DNA from: Ruminococcus sp. YRD2003
Lineage (GTDB): Bacteria; Bacillota; Clostridia; Oscillospirales; Ruminococcaceae
DNA: 64,000 nt
Assembly: GCA_900109435.1 (NCBI GenBank)
Contig: FNZT01000005.1
Coordinates: 1 to 64,000, forward strand
Direction: 5' to 3'
The notes beneath the pieces were generated by a model, which was given only the letters and a program-made list of their open reading frames with translations, was not told where the DNA came from and made no database searches. The position numbers were made by a program, and so were the translations under genes. Below are positions 16,009 through 25,268 of this stretch, in pieces. Within the stretch, counting starts at the first letter, position 1; each line of letters starts with the position of its first letter.

Positions 16009-17607
16009 TCATTTCACGAGAAGCTTTCTCAGCGCGCAGAGGTCAAAGGTATCTGTCACGCCGTCGCTGCAAACATCGGCAACGAACGGATTGACGAGCT
16101 CGGCGTCATCTGCCCCGAGCAGCCACTTCTGCAATGCCACAGCGTCCGCGACCGTGACCTCACCGTCATCATTGACGTCGCCCGACTTGCTGAATGTATA
16201 CTTCGCACGCGAGAAGAAAAACGTATTGTACTCCCCCTTGACAATGGTGAGCCAATGCTGCCTCGTACCCGAGAACGTTATCTCCGAGCTGTGTGTGCAG
16301 CTCAGGAAAACCGAATCGTCGATCTTATGCAGACACCCTGGAAGCTTCAGCTTCTCCAGCATGGCACAGCCGCTGAACGCTTCGGGCGCTATATACTCGA
16401 CGCCTTTCAGCTCGGCAGAGGTAAGCGCCGTGCAGTTCGCGAAGGTACTCTCCCGCAGCGTTTTCACCGTTGAAGGCACCGACACGGATGTTATCTTTTC
16501 ATTTTCTGCGAAAGCCTGAGGCGCAATTAAAGATACGCCCTCGGGGATAACAACATCGCCTTCGCATTTTTTGCCGTCGATGAGGGTATTATTCACAATA
16601 ACGAGCGGATCTTCCGCACACAGGCTGTCGAGCCACGGCGTAGACTCAAATGCATTCTCGTATACGTCCACCTGCTGCGAGGGGAATTCCACCTTGGCAA
16701 GAGAGGTACATCCGTTAAAGGCATCCGCCCGTATCTCGGCATTATCCTTCGGCAGCTTCACGCTTTCAAGGGAATTACATCCCATAAATACCGCACTTTC
16801 AAGCACCTTCAGTCTGTCAGGCAGCTCGACCTTTTTCAGGTTCATGCAGTACATGAACGCACAGTCGCCGATATAAGCCATATCATCGGGGAGTTTCACC
16901 GAGGTCAATTCCATATTCAAAGAAAATGCGTGTTTGCTGACAGATCTTATGTTTTCGGGGACAACGACATCTCCCTTGCACGTTTTTCCGTCAATGACGA
17001 TATCGTTCACAATAACGAGCGGGTCTTTTTCCTGCTGTTCAGTGAGCCATGGAGTACCCTGCATTACCTCGGTGCTTATCGTTGTGACCGTGGAGGGGAA
17101 ATATATCTCCCTGACGCCCGTAAGGGCGAAAGCTGCCGAATAGATCGCTGTCAGCCCCTCATTCAGTCTGACCGTTTCGAGGTTTTCGGAGTAAGCGAAT
17201 GCCTCAACACCTATCGTCTTGACCGAAGCAGGCACTTCCACCGACTTCAGATTGCTGCACGACATAAAGGCGCGGAATTTCAGCTCAGTGACTGTATCGG
17301 GAATGACGAGCGAGCTCACAGCACAGCTGTCAAATGAGCTTTCACCGATGACCGTGACCTTGACGCCGTCTATCTCGGACGGTATCTCCACCTCCTCGAC
17401 AGTCTTGTCACAGGAGGTTATCGTTATCCCTGAAGGGTATTTCCGATATCCCAGCGGTCCGAAAGTCCCTTCGGTATACTCCTCGGCACCGTCCTCAGCC
17501 GAGGCTGACAGTATGCACGGAGCAGTGAAGCTCGGCGTCATCGAGCCCGCAAAAAAGGCAATAAGTCCTGCCGCAATAAATGCAGCGGTAAGTTTTCCCT
17601 TCTTCAT
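16009..17607 (-). CDS. Secreted BspA-like leucine-rich-repeat protein with dockerin
   Basis: Secreted protein of 532 aa. ATG 17607 is chosen over 17625 because GAAAGGA lies ahead of it. Domains: signal peptide (about 1-38), then repeated LRR_5/BspA-type units (about 50-465) with the pattern (L/V)P..V..I...AF..C..L..V.(L/I)P. The module LVIVND/NxxIDGK occurs twice, splitting the repeats into blocks. The C-terminal dockerin has one canonical repeat (GDVNDDGEVTVADAVALQKWL) and a second, degenerate one (CSDGVTDTFDLCALRKLL). BspA-like repeats usually mediate protein or surface binding rather than catalysis, so it may be a non-enzymatic cellulosome component. Its partner is unknown. Confidence 0.87.
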   Translation of the reverse strand: MKKGKLTAAFIAAGLIAFFAGSMTPSFTAPCILSASAEDGAEEYTEGTFGPLGYRKYPSGITITSCDKTVEEVEIPSEIDGVKVTVIGESSFDSCAVSSLVIPDTVTELKFRAFMSCSNLKSVEVPASVKTIGVEAFAYSENLETVRLNEGLTAIYSAAFALTGVREIYFPSTVTTISTEVMQGTPWLTEQQEKDPLVIVNDIVIDGKTCKGDVVVPENIRSVSKHAFSLNMELTSVKLPDDMAYIGDCAFMYCMNLKKVELPDRLKVLESAVFMGCNSLESVKLPKDNAEIRADAFNGCTSLAKVEFPSQQVDVYENAFESTPWLDSLCAEDPLVIVNNTLIDGKKCEGDVVIPEGVSLIAPQAFAENEKITSVSVPSTVKTLRESTFANCTALTSAELKGVEYIAPEAFSGCAMLEKLKLPGCLHKIDDSVFLSCTHSSEITFSGTRQHWLTIVKGEYNTFFFSRAKYTFSKSGDVNDDGEVTVADAVALQKWLLGADDAELVNPFVADVCSDGVTDTFDLCALRKLLVK

Positions 17608-17710
17608 AAACACCATTCCTTTCAAAGTGAAGATTCATCATAAACAAACTGATTCTTTTATTAATACCCCTGCACTATTCTTTTGGGTGCAAAAATCATA
17701 GCTTGATGCA

Positions 17711-17752
17711 AAAAGCAGGCTGCCGAACCGTAAAAACGGCACGACAGCCTGC
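17711..17752 (-). terminator. Terminator of ABC exporter operon
   Basis: On the minus strand GCAGGCTG (17745-17752 reversed) pairs with CAGCCTGC (17715-17722 reversed), with a further ACGG/CCGT inner pairing, followed by TTTTTGC. Confidence 0.7.
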
Positions 17753-17791
17753 AAAACCGCCGAAGGTCTCCCCTCCCCGCGTTTTTCATCA

Positions 17792-18595
17792 TTATGAACC
17801 TGTTCCGCTGTACTTCATCGCACCGTACATCCATATCCTGTAAGCGATGTAGAAGAACGCAATACCGAACAGCGGCGACAGCCACGAAAGCAGCTCCACC
17901 TCATCGGGACGCAGTATCACAAGGCTCGGATAGTACGCGATGAACGCGATAGGCATGATAAATGTGAACACAAATCGGAATACCCTGCTGAAAATAGTTA
18001 TCGGGTATTTCGCATAGTCCTTGAACCTGAATGCGAGGTCCAGCACGAAGAACGAATTGTGTATCCAGAAGCAGGTCGCAGCAGCGGCGGTCTGCAAGGC
18101 TATCATCACCAGCGACGCCGTAAGCAGAAAGATGACCAGCTTGACGAGCATCAGCGGAGTGAAGCCGAGTCCGAGCTTTATCCACGAGAAGATTATCATG
18201 GCAAGCCCGAACGCAAGCTGTCCCAGTCCCTTGATATCGAAGACCTCGGACTGATAGTAGAAGAAGAGGTTTATCGGGCGGAAGCAGTATTTGATGAAAT
18301 CGCCCGTGTAAACGTATTGCCGCAGGCTCCAGTTGTTGTCGAAGAAGCACTGTGCAGGCGTGAGAGACACCAGCGAAAAGCCGTACAGGAACAGCATCTC
18401 ATAGTAGCCCCAGCCGTTGATGGCCGAGAAGTTGCGGAAGAGTATCCAGAAGCTTATAAATCCCGCAATATTGGTGAATATCATACCGATAGTTGATATG
18501 ATAAAGTCGGCACGGTAGCTCATCTTGCTTTTCAGGTCCTGAGCGAGTATCTTGCAGTAGAGCCGCGCATAAAACAATATTCCTTTTCTTTTCAT
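17792..18595 (-). CDS. ABC-2 type exporter permease (second permease)
   Basis: Integral membrane protein of 267 aa with about six transmembrane segments, resembling the ABC2_membrane_6 (DUF990) family of permeases. These occur in pairs next to one ATPase. The cytoplasmic N-terminus is basic (MKRKGILFYARLY). Its ATG lies 4 bp after the stop of the upstream permease, with the Shine-Dalgarno GGAGG inside the end of that gene. Together with the two upstream genes it should form a heterodimeric efflux system. The substrate (drug, peptide, lipid or polysaccharide) cannot be told from sequence. Confidence 0.82.
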   Translation of the reverse strand: MKRKGILFYARLYCKILAQDLKSKMSYRADFIISTIGMIFTNIAGFISFWILFRNFSAINGWGYYEMLFLYGFSLVSLTPAQCFFDNNWSLRQYVYTGDFIKYCFRPINLFFYYQSEVFDIKGLGQLAFGLAMIIFSWIKLGLGFTPLMLVKLVIFLLTASLVMIALQTAAAATCFWIHNSFFVLDLAFRFKDYAKYPITIFSRVFRFVFTFIMPIAFIAYYPSLVILRPDEVELLSWLSPLFGIAFFYIAYRIWMYGAMKYSGTGS

Positions 18596-18599
18596 AACA

Positions 18600-19403
18600 T
18601 CAGCCTCCGTTCACCGTTATCTGCGGAAGCGATATTTTCCAGAAGAGCTTGCTTACCGCATAAGTTGCCAGGAACCAGAAAAGCTGTGTCCCGAGTATCA
18701 CCGCTACGTCCTTGATGTCGGTCGTCTTGCCGAGCAGCAGCGTCAGCGGAGCGTTGTATATCGACTGAAAAGGCAGCCAGTTCACGATATTGCGAATACT
18801 TTCGGGGAAGAAAGCAAGCGGTATCGTAGCACCCGAGAGCAGCAGCACGATGACCTGCTTCATTATGTTTATGCCCCATATCGACTCCGTGTACAGGCAT
18901 ATCGTACCGACGAAGAAGTCGATGTTGTAGTTTATCATCACGGCGATGACCACCGAGACAACAAAGTAGAGCAGATTGAACCCGAGCGGAACAGCTCCGT
19001 GAGTTACGATATTGACGACGATGAACGTCGGGAACAGCGTAGCAAAGAAGTTCACGATAAAGTTGCCAGAATACTCCATGAAGATATACCTTCTTATCTC
19101 CATGGGCTTGAGCAGGTACAGGACTATCGAGCCCGACTGTATCGCCCTGCCTATCTGCCAGACCGTATACATCTCCATAAAGTTGAAGAGAGCGGTCGCG
19201 AGAACGAGGTATATCAGCGTATCGGAGAAGGTCATGCCGTTGACGACCTCCTGTCCCGACGAAGCGTATATCGCCTTCCACAGGAAGTACACGACTATGA
19301 GGTAGAGCAGGTTGCCGACGAAGATTATCACCGTCGACATACGGAACTGCAGCGACTCCATGATACCCATACGAGTGAGAGTTAGGTACTTTTTCGGATT
19401 CAT
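18600..19403 (-). CDS. ABC-2 type exporter permease (first permease)
   Basis: Permease of 267 aa (MNPKKYLTLTRMGIMESLQF...) with six predicted membrane segments. It belongs to the same DUF990-like family as the next gene and equals it in length, consistent with an ancient duplication giving a heterodimer. Start 19403 overlaps the stop of the ATPase gene (19400-19403), which marks coupled translation; longer in-frame starts inside the ATPase gene are rejected. It acts in the cytoplasmic membrane with the ATPase. Confidence 0.83.
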   Translation of the reverse strand: MNPKKYLTLTRMGIMESLQFRMSTVIIFVGNLLYLIVVYFLWKAIYASSGQEVVNGMTFSDTLIYLVLATALFNFMEMYTVWQIGRAIQSGSIVLYLLKPMEIRRYIFMEYSGNFIVNFFATLFPTFIVVNIVTHGAVPLGFNLLYFVVSVVIAVMINYNIDFFVGTICLYTESIWGINIMKQVIVLLLSGATIPLAFFPESIRNIVNWLPFQSIYNAPLTLLLGKTTDIKDVAVILGTQLFWFLATYAVSKLFWKISLPQITVNGG

Positions 19404-20401
19404 TCGACACCCTCCTCGTATATCTTTTTGATGACGTCCTCGGTGGATATCTCCTCGAGCTGCATATCGCGTATGCGGCGCTTTTTCTGGAGCTTTGTGA
19501 GCACGTCCATGACCGATATCTTCTCCTCGTCGACGAGTATTGATATCCACTCCTCGTCCGCACTGACCTTGAGGTCGGGGAACTCCTTCGCTATCACCTC
19601 CGACTCCTTTTTCAGGTCGCCGTCCACGCGTATCTTGAGTGTGCGGTAAGAGCCGAAGAAGCCCTTGAGGTGCGATATATCATTATCATAGAGCATCTTT
19701 CCCTTGTCGATGATGACGATACGGCGGCAGAGAGCGTCGACGTCGCCCATATCGTGGGTCGTGAGGATGACGGTCGTGTTTTTTTCCTTATTGAGAGCGT
19801 GTATCAGCGTGCGTATCTTCGCCTTCATCGAGACGTCGAGACCGATAGTTGGTTCGTCGAGGAAGACTATCTTCGGGTCGTGCAGAAACGCCGCGAGGAT
19901 ATCGCTGAGCGTGCGCTGTCCGAGCGACATCTGACGCACGGGCTTGTGCAGGAGCGGCTCTATGTCCACGAGCGACTGATACAGCTTCATCATGCTGTCA
20001 TATTGCTCATCGCTTATCTGATAGATGTCCTTCAGGAGCTTGAACGACTCCACGAGAGGCAGCGCCCACCAGAGCTGCGAGCGCTGACCGAATACGACGC
20101 CGATATTCTGCGCATTCTTCGACCTGTTCTTGTATGGCAGCTTTCCGTTGACGAGTATCTCTCCCGATGTCGGTTCGAGAACTCCCGTCATCATCTTGAT
20201 AGTGGTGGATTTACCTGCGCCGTTCGGACCGAGATATCCGACTATCTCGCCCTGTTCGATGCTCATGGTGATGTTGTCTACAGCCTTGACTATCTTATAG
20301 TCACGCGAAAAGAGGTCCTTGATGCTTCCTGCGAGGCCCTCGCGGCGGTTAAGGACTTTGAATTCTTTTGTGATGTTTTTGATGTCTATGACAGGTGCCA
20401 T
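19400..20401 (-). CDS. ABC exporter ATP-binding protein
   Basis: Nucleotide-binding subunit (333 aa) of an ABC-2 exporter. Walker A is GPNGAGKST near residue 60, the signature is MSLGQRTLSD, and Walker B is IVFLDEPTIGLD, followed by the His switch LTTHD. A C-terminal extension of about 90 residues after the ABC domain is typical of ABC-2/daunorubicin-type ATPases. AGAGGAG precedes the ATG. It leads a three-gene operon with two permeases and probably powers export. A promoter is proposed at 20434-20462. Confidence 0.92.
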   Translation of the reverse strand: MAPVIDIKNITKEFKVLNRREGLAGSIKDLFSRDYKIVKAVDNITMSIEQGEIVGYLGPNGAGKSTTIKMMTGVLEPTSGEILVNGKLPYKNRSKNAQNIGVVFGQRSQLWWALPLVESFKLLKDIYQISDEQYDSMMKLYQSLVDIEPLLHKPVRQMSLGQRTLSDILAAFLHDPKIVFLDEPTIGLDVSMKAKIRTLIHALNKEKNTTVILTTHDMGDVDALCRRIVIIDKGKMLYDNDISHLKGFFGSYRTLKIRVDGDLKKESEVIAKEFPDLKVSADEEWISILVDEEKISVMDVLTKLQKKRRIRDMQLEEISTEDVIKKIYEEGVE

Positions 20402-20756
20402 TTTTTCATCTCCTCTTTAGAAAGTATTTCTTCATTATATCACAAGAATTATTAAAAAACAATTAAAAGCAGATAATAATATAATTACAATATTATTACA
20501 GAATAGCCGATGTGCAGCGGCAGGATACGTCAAGAAATTATCACGCGTTCACTTTATGTAAATGATATTTCTCGATATGCCGCAATTTCAAGCTAATTCA
20601 TTTTTGCAGAGGTCACGATTTTACCATTTTTGTCACAATAATAATATACAAAACAATCTGTGTACTGTATAATAAATTTGTCTAATGCATACTGTGTTAA
20701 TAATCACGTAAGCATAAATCGAACCGATAATCAAGTAAAGAGAGGGGTTTTTTATT
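20402..20756. promoter_or_regulatory. Divergent control region between ABC exporter and GH16
   Basis: An AT-rich gene-free stretch. On the minus strand TTGTTT (20457-20462), 17 bp and TATAAT (20434-20439) form a likely promoter for the ABC operon. On the plus strand TATACA (20645-20650), 17 bp and TATAAT (20668-20673) form a weaker candidate for the GH16 gene, giving a leader of about 80 nt. I see no riboswitch or repeat here. Confidence 0.55.
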
Positions 20757-22883
20757 ATGAAAAACAGCTTCAAGCGCTGTCTCGCAGCTGTATCTGCCGC
20801 AGCCATGATGGCAACCGCAATGCCGTTTGCAGCGAATGCGGAAGAAAATACAGCTGATAAGAACAGCATCTCGTTCTCGGGTGTATCTGCAAGCATAAAC
20901 GACGCATCTCAGGGACTAAAGTATGGCGACGCCAATCTCGACGGCTATGTTACCGTCGCAGACGCAGTAGCGATACTCCAGTTCGTTGCAAATGCGGACA
21001 AGTACCAGCTCAAACCGCAGGGCAAGGATAATGCCGACGTTTACAACCGCGGTGACGGCGTAACGGCTGCTGACGCGCTTTCTATCCAGAAGTATGATGC
21101 AGGCGCAATCCGCGAACTGCCCGAGTCATACAGCCCGAAATACTCCGAGACAACAACTACTACCGAACCCACTACTACCTCCACCACTACTACAACTACC
21201 ACAACTCAGCCTACTACCACAACTACGACTACCACCGAACCTACCACTACAACTACTACCACCACAACGACCACTACTACGACCACAACTACAACCACTA
21301 CCACCACTACTACCACAACGACAGAGCCCACGACCACGACCACAACAACAACTCAGCCTCATCAGAACGGTATCCCCGACCTCGGAACTCCCATGAACGC
21401 GAACGCGACCATGGTATCCAACTTCAAGGCAGGTCAGGCAGGCGACTTCTTCGCTTCCGACGGCTGGACGAACGGCAAGCCGTTTGACTGCTACTGGTAC
21501 AAGAGGAATGCCGAGATAAAGGGCGACCACCTCGAACTGCTCATTGACCAGAAGTGGAACGCTTCCGACGGAAATCCCGACTGGATGCCTTCTTACTCGG
21601 GCGGCGAGTTCCGCACAAATGAGTTCTATCACTACGGCTACTACGAGACCTCGATGCAGGCTATCAAGAACGACGGCGTTGTTTCTTCATTCTTCACCTA
21701 CACAGGTCCCTCCGACGTAGTCAACGGACAGAAGAATCCGTGGGACGAGATCGACATCGAGATACTCGGCAAGGACACAACAAAGGTCCAGCTCAACTAC
21801 TACCGCAACGGACAGGGCGGTCACGAAAAGATGATCGACCTCGGCTTCGACGCATCCGAAGCATACCACACCTACGGCTTTGACTGGCAGCCCGGCAAGA
21901 TAACATGGTACATCGACGGCAGAGAAGTATGGTCTATGTCAGGCGACATTCCCGTAACTCCCAGCAAGATAATGATGAACGCATGGCCCGGCAAGACCGT
22001 TGACGACTGGCTCAGGGCTTACAACGGCAGAACACCTCTCGTCGCTCGTTATCAGTGGGTGACATACGACAAGAACGGCAAGAACGGTCAGGGTCAGCAG
22101 CAGAATCCCTGGCAGGACCCCAATCAGGGTCAGCAGCAGGATCCCAATCAGGGTCAGCAGCAGGACCCCAATCAGGGTCAGGGTCAGACTCAGTCAGGCA
22201 TGAACAGAAATGCCACAATGGTTTCTGACTTCACAACAGGCAATGCAGGCGACTTCTTTGCTTCCGACGGCTGGACGAACGGCAAGCCCTTCGACTGCTG
22301 GTGGTACAAGAAGAACGCTGAGATAAAGAACGGCCTCCTCGAGCTCAAGATAGATCAGAAGTGGTCGAACGACTCCAACCCCGACTGGAACCCCAAGTAT
22401 TCGGGCGGCGAGTTCCGCACAAACAAGTTCTACCACTACGGCTACTATGAGACCGAGATGAAGGCTATCAAGTGCGACGGCGTAGTATCCTCGTTCTTCA
22501 CCTACACAGGTCCCTCCGACGTAGTCAACGGACAGAAGAATCCGTGGGACGAGATCGACATCGAGATACTCGGCAAGGATACAACAAAGGTCCAGCTCAA
22601 CTACTACCGCAACGGACAGGGCGGTCACGAAAAGATGATCGACCTCGGCTTCGATGCTTCGCAGGACTTCCACAGATACGGCTTCAACTGGCAGCCCGGC
22701 AAGATAACCTGGTACATCGACGGCAAGGAGGTATGGTCTATGACAGGCGATATCCCCGTAACTCCCAGCAAGATAATGATGAACGCATGGCCCGGACTCA
22801 CGGTAGATGACTGGCTCAAGGCTTATCCAGGCACAACGCCTCTCACTGCATATTATAAGTGGGTAACTTATAACAAGCAGTAA
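20757..22883 (+). CDS. Dockerin-bearing tandem GH16 lichenase
   Basis: Secreted endo-beta-1,3-1,4-glucanase (708 aa) with two catalytic modules. Order: signal peptide (about 1-29); N-terminal dockerin (about 55-120, repeats GDANLDGYVTVADAVAILQ and GDGVTAADALSIQ); an almost pure Thr linker of about 70 residues; GH16 module 1 (about 215-440); a linker with three DPNQGQQQ-type repeats; GH16 module 2 (about 482-708). Both modules carry the catalytic DEIDIE motif (Glu331 nucleophile and Glu335 acid/base; Glu599 and Glu603 in the second copy). The two copies are nearly identical around the active site even in silent positions. An N-terminal dockerin is unusual compared with the C-terminal ones elsewhere in the window. 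GAGAGGGG precedes the ATG. Confidence 0.95.
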   Translation: MKNSFKRCLAAVSAAAMMATAMPFAANAEENTADKNSISFSGVSASINDASQGLKYGDANLDGYVTVADAVAILQFVANADKYQLKPQGKDNADVYNRGDGVTAADALSIQKYDAGAIRELPESYSPKYSETTTTTEPTTTSTTTTTTTTQPTTTTTTTTEPTTTTTTTTTTTTTTTTTTTTTTTTTTTEPTTTTTTTTQPHQNGIPDLGTPMNANATMVSNFKAGQAGDFFASDGWTNGKPFDCYWYKRNAEIKGDHLELLIDQKWNASDGNPDWMPSYSGGEFRTNEFYHYGYYETSMQAIKNDGVVSSFFTYTGPSDVVNGQKNPWDEIDIEILGKDTTKVQLNYYRNGQGGHEKMIDLGFDASEAYHTYGFDWQPGKITWYIDGREVWSMSGDIPVTPSKIMMNAWPGKTVDDWLRAYNGRTPLVARYQWVTYDKNGKNGQGQQQNPWQDPNQGQQQDPNQGQQQDPNQGQGQTQSGMNRNATMVSDFTTGNAGDFFASDGWTNGKPFDCWWYKKNAEIKNGLLELKIDQKWSNDSNPDWNPKYSGGEFRTNKFYHYGYYETEMKAIKCDGVVSSFFTYTGPSDVVNGQKNPWDEIDIEILGKDTTKVQLNYYRNGQGGHEKMIDLGFDASQDFHRYGFNWQPGKITWYIDGKEVWSMTGDIPVTPSKIMMNAWPGLTVDDWLKAYPGTTPLTAYYKWVTYNKQ
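21690..21850 (+). repeat. Internal DNA repeat of GH16 gene, copy 1
   Basis: About 160 bp around the catalytic motif recurs at 22494-22654, offset by exactly 804 bp (268 codons). I find one mismatch (GGACACA versus GGATACA). Flanking parts of the two modules differ much more. Confidence 0.9.
22494..22654 (+). repeat. Internal DNA repeat of GH16 gene, copy 2
   Basis: Second copy of the 160-bp near-identical segment at 21690-21850. Near-perfect silent-site identity confined to this block points to recent gene conversion. Confidence 0.9.
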
Positions 22884-22900
22884 AATAATATACCCGAAAA

Positions 22901-22926
22901 AGCGAGGACGCAAGTCCTCGCTTTTC
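22901..22926 (+). terminator. Terminator after GH16 gene
   Basis: AGCGAGGAC (22901-22909), loop GCAA, GTCCTCGCT (22914-22922), then TTTTC. Confidence 0.9.
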
Positions 22927-22972
22927 TCGTATGCGGTGTCCGCAAGCTTATGGTAATTTTTATCAACAGGTA

Positions 22973-23001
22973 TTGCAATTATGGTAAAAATCTGATATAA
23001 T
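22973..23001 (+). promoter_or_regulatory. Promoter of AraC-family regulator
   Basis: TTGCAA (22973-22978), 17-bp spacer, TATAAT (22996-23001). A direct repeat TTATGGTAA occurs at about 22949-22957 and 22979-22987, the second copy inside the spacer, and could be an autoregulatory site. Confidence 0.8.
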
Positions 23002-23030
23002 GAAAGTATCATCAACGTTGGAGGTACATT

Positions 23031-23795
23031 ATGAACAGCTACTCCCAGCAATACCTTGCTACCCACCTTTTCTCACGTCGGGAGGAGGACTTTGAATACG
23101 CCTCGTTCGACCGTGAGATAGCCTTTTACGAAAGCATATGCGCAGGCAATATCGAGCTTGTGCGCGTGTATGCAACACCCCTGTGCAGCGAGGGCTACGG
23201 CATCCTCAGTAAGGACCCGCTGCGTAACCTCAAATACCACTTCACCGTCTCTGCGGCTCTCATTGCCCGCTTCTGCATAAAGAGCGGCATGACTCCCGAG
23301 GAGGCATACAGCCTCAGCGACATATACATCATGAAGGCTGACGAGTGCAGGACAGACGAAGAAGTCCACGCCGCGCACACCGAAATGATAGAGGAATACT
23401 CGCGCCGAATGCGCCTCGTCCGCAACAGCAACATCTACTCCAAGCAGATACTGCGTGTGCTTGATTACATCAGCGAGCACCTCCACACCCGAATAATGAT
23501 AAACGAAGCCGCAAAGCATCTGAACATCAGCTCCGCTTACCTGTCGCGCCTCTTCAAAGCGGAAACAGGCATGGCATTCAGCGACTACGTCAACCGCAAG
23601 AAGATAGAGGAAGCCTCGAGCCTGCTGCGCTTTTCCGAGTACACCGACCTCGAGATAAGCACACTGCTGTGTTTCAGCTCGCAGAGCTACTTCATCAAGA
23701 TATTCAAGAAATACATGGGGATGACCCCGCGCGAGTACAAGAAGCGCTACCGTCTGCCCGACTTCGTAACTGACGAAGCCGCATCCGAAGAATAA
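23031..23795 (+). CDS. AraC-family transcriptional regulator
   Basis: Regulator of 254 aa. GGAGG precedes the ATG. The N-terminal 150 residues form a sensor domain I cannot name. The C-terminal 100 residues are an AraC-type double helix-turn-helix, with INEAAKHLNISSAYLSRLFKAETGMAFSDYV as first helix pair (written in family form) and SQSYFIKIFKKYMGMTPREY as second. Such proteins usually activate sugar-use or surface genes. It lies just downstream of the lichenase gene but has its own promoter and the lichenase has a terminator, so a link to glucan use is only suggested by position. Confidence 0.9.
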   Translation: MNSYSQQYLATHLFSRREEDFEYASFDREIAFYESICAGNIELVRVYATPLCSEGYGILSKDPLRNLKYHFTVSAALIARFCIKSGMTPEEAYSLSDIYIMKADECRTDEEVHAAHTEMIEEYSRRMRLVRNSNIYSKQILRVLDYISEHLHTRIMINEAAKHLNISSAYLSRLFKAETGMAFSDYVNRKKIEEASSLLRFSEYTDLEISTLLCFSSQSYFIKIFKKYMGMTPREYKKRYRLPDFVTDEAASEE

Positions 23796-23845
23796 AGTCA
23801 CCACTTCGCATATGACGCACTGTCATTTGTGCGGTGCCGAGCAAA

Positions 23846-23883
23846 AAAGACGTCCGACAGGCTCACACCTTTCGGACGTCTTT
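23846..23883. terminator. Bidirectional terminator between araC-like and aminotransferase genes
   Basis: AAAGACGTCCGA (23846-23857) pairs with TCGGACGTCTTT (23872-23883). The A-run on one side and T-run on the other serve both converging genes. Confidence 0.88.
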
Positions 23884-23892
23884 GTATTATAT

Positions 23893-25173
23893 TCAGTCCA
23901 TCTCACCAAGAAGCTTCTCCGCGCTTGCGAGCTTAACGCTGATAACGAAGAGCTCGAGAGCCTTGCCGAGGTCCTCTATCGAGGGATAAGTCGGAGCTAT
24001 GCGGATATTCTTGTCATCGGGGTCAATGCCGTAGGGGAAGGTCGCACCTGCGCCTGTGAGCGTAACGCCCGCCTCCTTGCAGAGCTGAACTATCCTCTTT
24101 GCACAGCCGTTGAGCGCGTTGAAGGATACGAAATATCCGCCCTTGGGCTCAGTCCACTCACCTATACCGAGCGGAGCTATCTCCTTCTCGAGCGTACTGC
24201 ACACGAGCTCGAACTTGGGAGCGATTATCGCCTTGTGCTTTTTCATATGCTCCTGCATATTGGCGAAAGTACCGAAGAACTTCACATGACGGAGCTGATT
24301 CATCTTATCGTAGCTGATGATGCTGATACCGAGGAACTTCTTGAGCTCCTCGACATTCTCCCTGCTTGCGCCCATGACAGCAACGCCTGCGCCTGGGAAA
24401 GTCACCTTTGAAGTCGAGCCGAATATGTATACGATATTCTCGTTGCCGACCTTCTTGGCCTCCTCGAGGATATTGAGTATAGGCTTGGGGTCGTCTGTGA
24501 GGTGATGGATGCAGTAAGCGTTATCCCAGAAGATACGGAAGTCCTTAGCCGCAGGCTTGAGAGCGGCAAAGCGCTTTACGGTCTCGTCACTGTAGCTGAT
24601 TCCGTCGGGGTTTGAGTACTGCGGAACGCACCATATGCCCTTTATGGAAGCATCTTCGCTGACGAGCTTCTCGACCATATCCATATCGGGACCCGAAGCC
24701 GTCATGGGGATATTTATCATCTCAACGCCGAAGAACTCAGTCACCTTGAAGTGTCTGTCATATCCGGGAACAGGGCAGAGGAACTTTACCTTGTCGAGCT
24801 TCGACCACGGAGTGCCGCCGAGGATACCCTTGTTGAAGGCACACTGAACGGTCCAGAACATAGCGTTAAGGCTGGAATTTCCGAAAATGATTATCTCATC
24901 GTCATGAACGCCTATCATGTCGGAAAAGAACTCCTTAGCCTCGGGGATACCGTCGAGCATACCGTAATTTCTTACGTCAACGCCGTTCTCGCTGAGGAAG
25001 TTTCCGTCATCGAACACGTCGAGCATACCCACGCTGAGCTCAAGCTGCTCCTTGCAGGGGTTGCCTCTTGCCATATTGAGAGACAGGCGCTGAGCCTTGA
25101 AGCCGTTGTAGAGAGCTTCAGTCTCGTTCTTAAAGCTGATGAGCTGTTCCTTGTTCATTTCCGATAGATTCAT
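23893..25173 (-). CDS. Class I/II aminotransferase (AspB-like, long form)
   Basis: PLP-dependent aminotransferase of 426 aa, fold type I. Visible features are NMARGNP near the N-terminus, the substrate-pocket GNSSLNAMF, the YSNPDG motif, DNAY for the PLP pyridine, and the Schiff-base lysine in GSTSKVTFPGAG. It resembles the clostridial long-form aspartate aminotransferase-like family, so transamination of aspartate or another amino acid with 2-oxoglutarate is likely; the exact substrate is uncertain. A promoter at 25240-25268 and a leader with two small hairpins precede it. It is cytoplasmic and monocistronic. Confidence 0.88.
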   Translation of the reverse strand: MNLSEMNKEQLISFKNETEALYNGFKAQRLSLNMARGNPCKEQLELSVGMLDVFDDGNFLSENGVDVRNYGMLDGIPEAKEFFSDMIGVHDDEIIIFGNSSLNAMFWTVQCAFNKGILGGTPWSKLDKVKFLCPVPGYDRHFKVTEFFGVEMINIPMTASGPDMDMVEKLVSEDASIKGIWCVPQYSNPDGISYSDETVKRFAALKPAAKDFRIFWDNAYCIHHLTDDPKPILNILEEAKKVGNENIVYIFGSTSKVTFPGAGVAVMGASRENVEELKKFLGISIISYDKMNQLRHVKFFGTFANMQEHMKKHKAIIAPKFELVCSTLEKEIAPLGIGEWTEPKGGYFVSFNALNGCAKRIVQLCKEAGVTLTGAGATFPYGIDPDDKNIRIAPTYPSIEDLGKALELFVISVKLASAEKLLGEMD

Positions 25174-25239
25174 TTCGGGACCTCACCTTTCAAATCATAC
25201 AAAATGTATGGCAGTTCAGCGCACTGACTGCCAAATAAA

Positions 25240-25268
25240 AGTATAACATACACTACATTTTTTTGCAA
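25240..25268 (-). promoter_or_regulatory. Promoter of aminotransferase gene
   Basis: On the minus strand TTGCAA (25263-25268), 17 bp, TATACT (25240-25245). The ~60-nt leader that follows carries a stem GGCAGT/ACTGCC and a second stem CATAC/GTATG, possibly only structural. Confidence 0.7.

Noticed and set aside
20402..20756. Cyclic di-GMP or other riboswitch before the GH16 gene
   Set aside because: None of the conserved core sequences were seen; only promoter-like elements are supported.
21160..21350. Short tandem repeats of ACC/ACT, first considered as a tandem-repeat or CRISPR-like array
   Set aside because: They encode an in-frame Thr linker of a secreted enzyme and have no repeat-spacer structure.
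23810..23840. TTTGTGCGGTGCCG resembling an end of the GGCAAC/GTTGCC element
   Set aside because: Only about 11 bases match and no second arm is present.
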